The position numbers and the translations under genes were made by a program. A stretch of 50,878 nt of DNA from Marinilabiliaceae bacterium (GTDB lineage: Bacteria > Bacteroidota > Bacteroidia > Bacteroidales > Marinilabiliaceae). Below, piece after piece: positions 50,473 through 50,878 of the stretch (within the stretch, counting starts at the first letter, position 1; every line of letters starts with the position of its first letter). Under the pieces are notes generated by a model, which worked only from the letters and a program-made list of their open reading frames with translations, was not told the DNA's origin and ran no database searches. The stretch covers positions 1-50,878 of the forward strand of contig WRMI01000017.1 of the NCBI GenBank assembly GCA_009777175.1, read 5' to 3'.

Positions 50473-50878
50473 TTATTTTATAATCGAAAAAAGCTCTTTA
50501 TTTTTATCACATACTTGAAGAATACCGTCAGTTTTATTGTATAAGATAGACCGTGAAGTCTCTATTTTTTCTACTACTTCGTAATATGTTTTATTGTTGA
50601 CTATCAAACTATCATAAAAAATTTGAGTTCCATCAATCCAAAATTGACCACCTTCATTATATCTTATTTCAAAAGAATAACCAAAAGGAGTTATTGAAAT
50701 AAAAATATTATCATCTCCATTCGCAAATCTAAAGTTAATTCCTAAAAAAATATTACAATAATCTGTATCAGATATCAAACGTGCAGTATTAATATTTACA
50801 GACGTGTAATTTCTATCGCAATAAGTGTCACTCTCTTCATCAAATCTAGCCCATAATGTCGAATTCTCCTCTCTGTTC
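50473..50878 (-). CDS. Lipoprotein of the EEP-cluster family (copy 1 in gene order, 5' end outside)
   Basis: The frame is open to the window edge, with no stop between 50778 and 50878, so the gene begins beyond the window. The visible 134 codons include DRNYTSVNINTARLISDTDY, ITPFGYSFEIRYNEGGQFW and the conserved end YDSLIVNNKTYYEVVEKIET then SRSILYNKTDGILQVC. DNA identity to 49306-49500 is very high, showing a recent duplication of the B + lipoprotein unit. The region nearer the N-terminus is more divergent. Confidence 0.8.
   Translation of the reverse strand, partial: NREENSTLWARFDEESDTYCDRNYTSVNINTARLISDTDYCNIFLGINFRFANGDDNIFISITPFGYSFEIRYNEGGQFWIDGTQIFYDSLIVNNKTYYEVVEKIETSRSILYNKTDGILQVCDKNKELFSIIK

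Overview
The window is AT-rich DNA from a member of the Bacteroidota, most likely an uncultured Bacteroidales-like anaerobe. The evidence is type IX secretion (T9SS) genes (porU, porV, a plug-domain protein and C-terminal sorting domains), a class III fructose-1,6-bisphosphatase, a DUF6913 gene beside ligA, and promoters that fit the Bacteroidetes pattern of TTG, about 19 nt, then TAnnTTTG. No rRNA, CRISPR array, integrase or transposase was seen. The genus cannot be named from the sequence alone.

Layout. 1-5300: the tail of a T9SS cargo gene, a field of short intergenic repeats, two tandem paralogous membrane histidine kinases, and a MITE-like palindromic repeat cluster. 5.4-8.4 kb: an EFR1-type ferredoxin/flavodoxin protein, two GNAT acetyltransferases and a DUF3788 protein. 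8.5-13.8 kb: an accessory strip with a VapBC pair, an AbiE (type IV) pair, a PIN/antitoxin pair, an orphan HicB, a lipoprotein, an FMN split-barrel protein and a DUF3795 protein. 14.1-21.1 kb: household genes (T9SS plug protein, biotin carrier and carboxyltransferase of an acyl-CoA carboxylase/decarboxylase, a membrane metallophosphoesterase, DUF6913, ligA). 21.3-23.3 kb: a second VapBC-type pair and a HEPN/MNT pair among repeats. 23.7-27.4 kb: a 1227-residue repeat-built T9SS surface protein. 27.6-36 kb: rsmH, tRNA-Thr(CGU), fbp, porU and porV. 36-40.8 kb: small secreted proteins and lipoproteins with several decayed copies, including an M43-like metalloprotease that seems to have lost the end of its catalytic domain. 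41-44.7 kb: purL. 44.8-50.9 kb: a same-strand, tandemly amplified cluster of two secreted EEP-fold hydrolases, four small outer-membrane-barrel-like proteins and four related lipoproteins, one of them broken.

How the parts fit together. PorU and PorV, with the plug protein, would export and anchor proteins that carry the sorting domain seen at both 1-135 and 23674-27357. Many intergenic stretches are built from a few short repeat words (runs such as TTTGTG, GCAAAG and TTTTCAG). The same words occur in frame inside loops of the sorting domains, so they appear to enter genes as well as spacers.

The best candidate for an undescribed system is the 44.8-50.9 kb cluster. Its genes recur as modules (barrel B + lipoprotein; lipoprotein + barrel C + EEP hydrolase) with conserved junctions, strong intercistronic hairpins and one lipoprotein copy caught in decay. 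The function is unknown. A secreted hydrolase with partner or protective lipoproteins is a hypothesis only.
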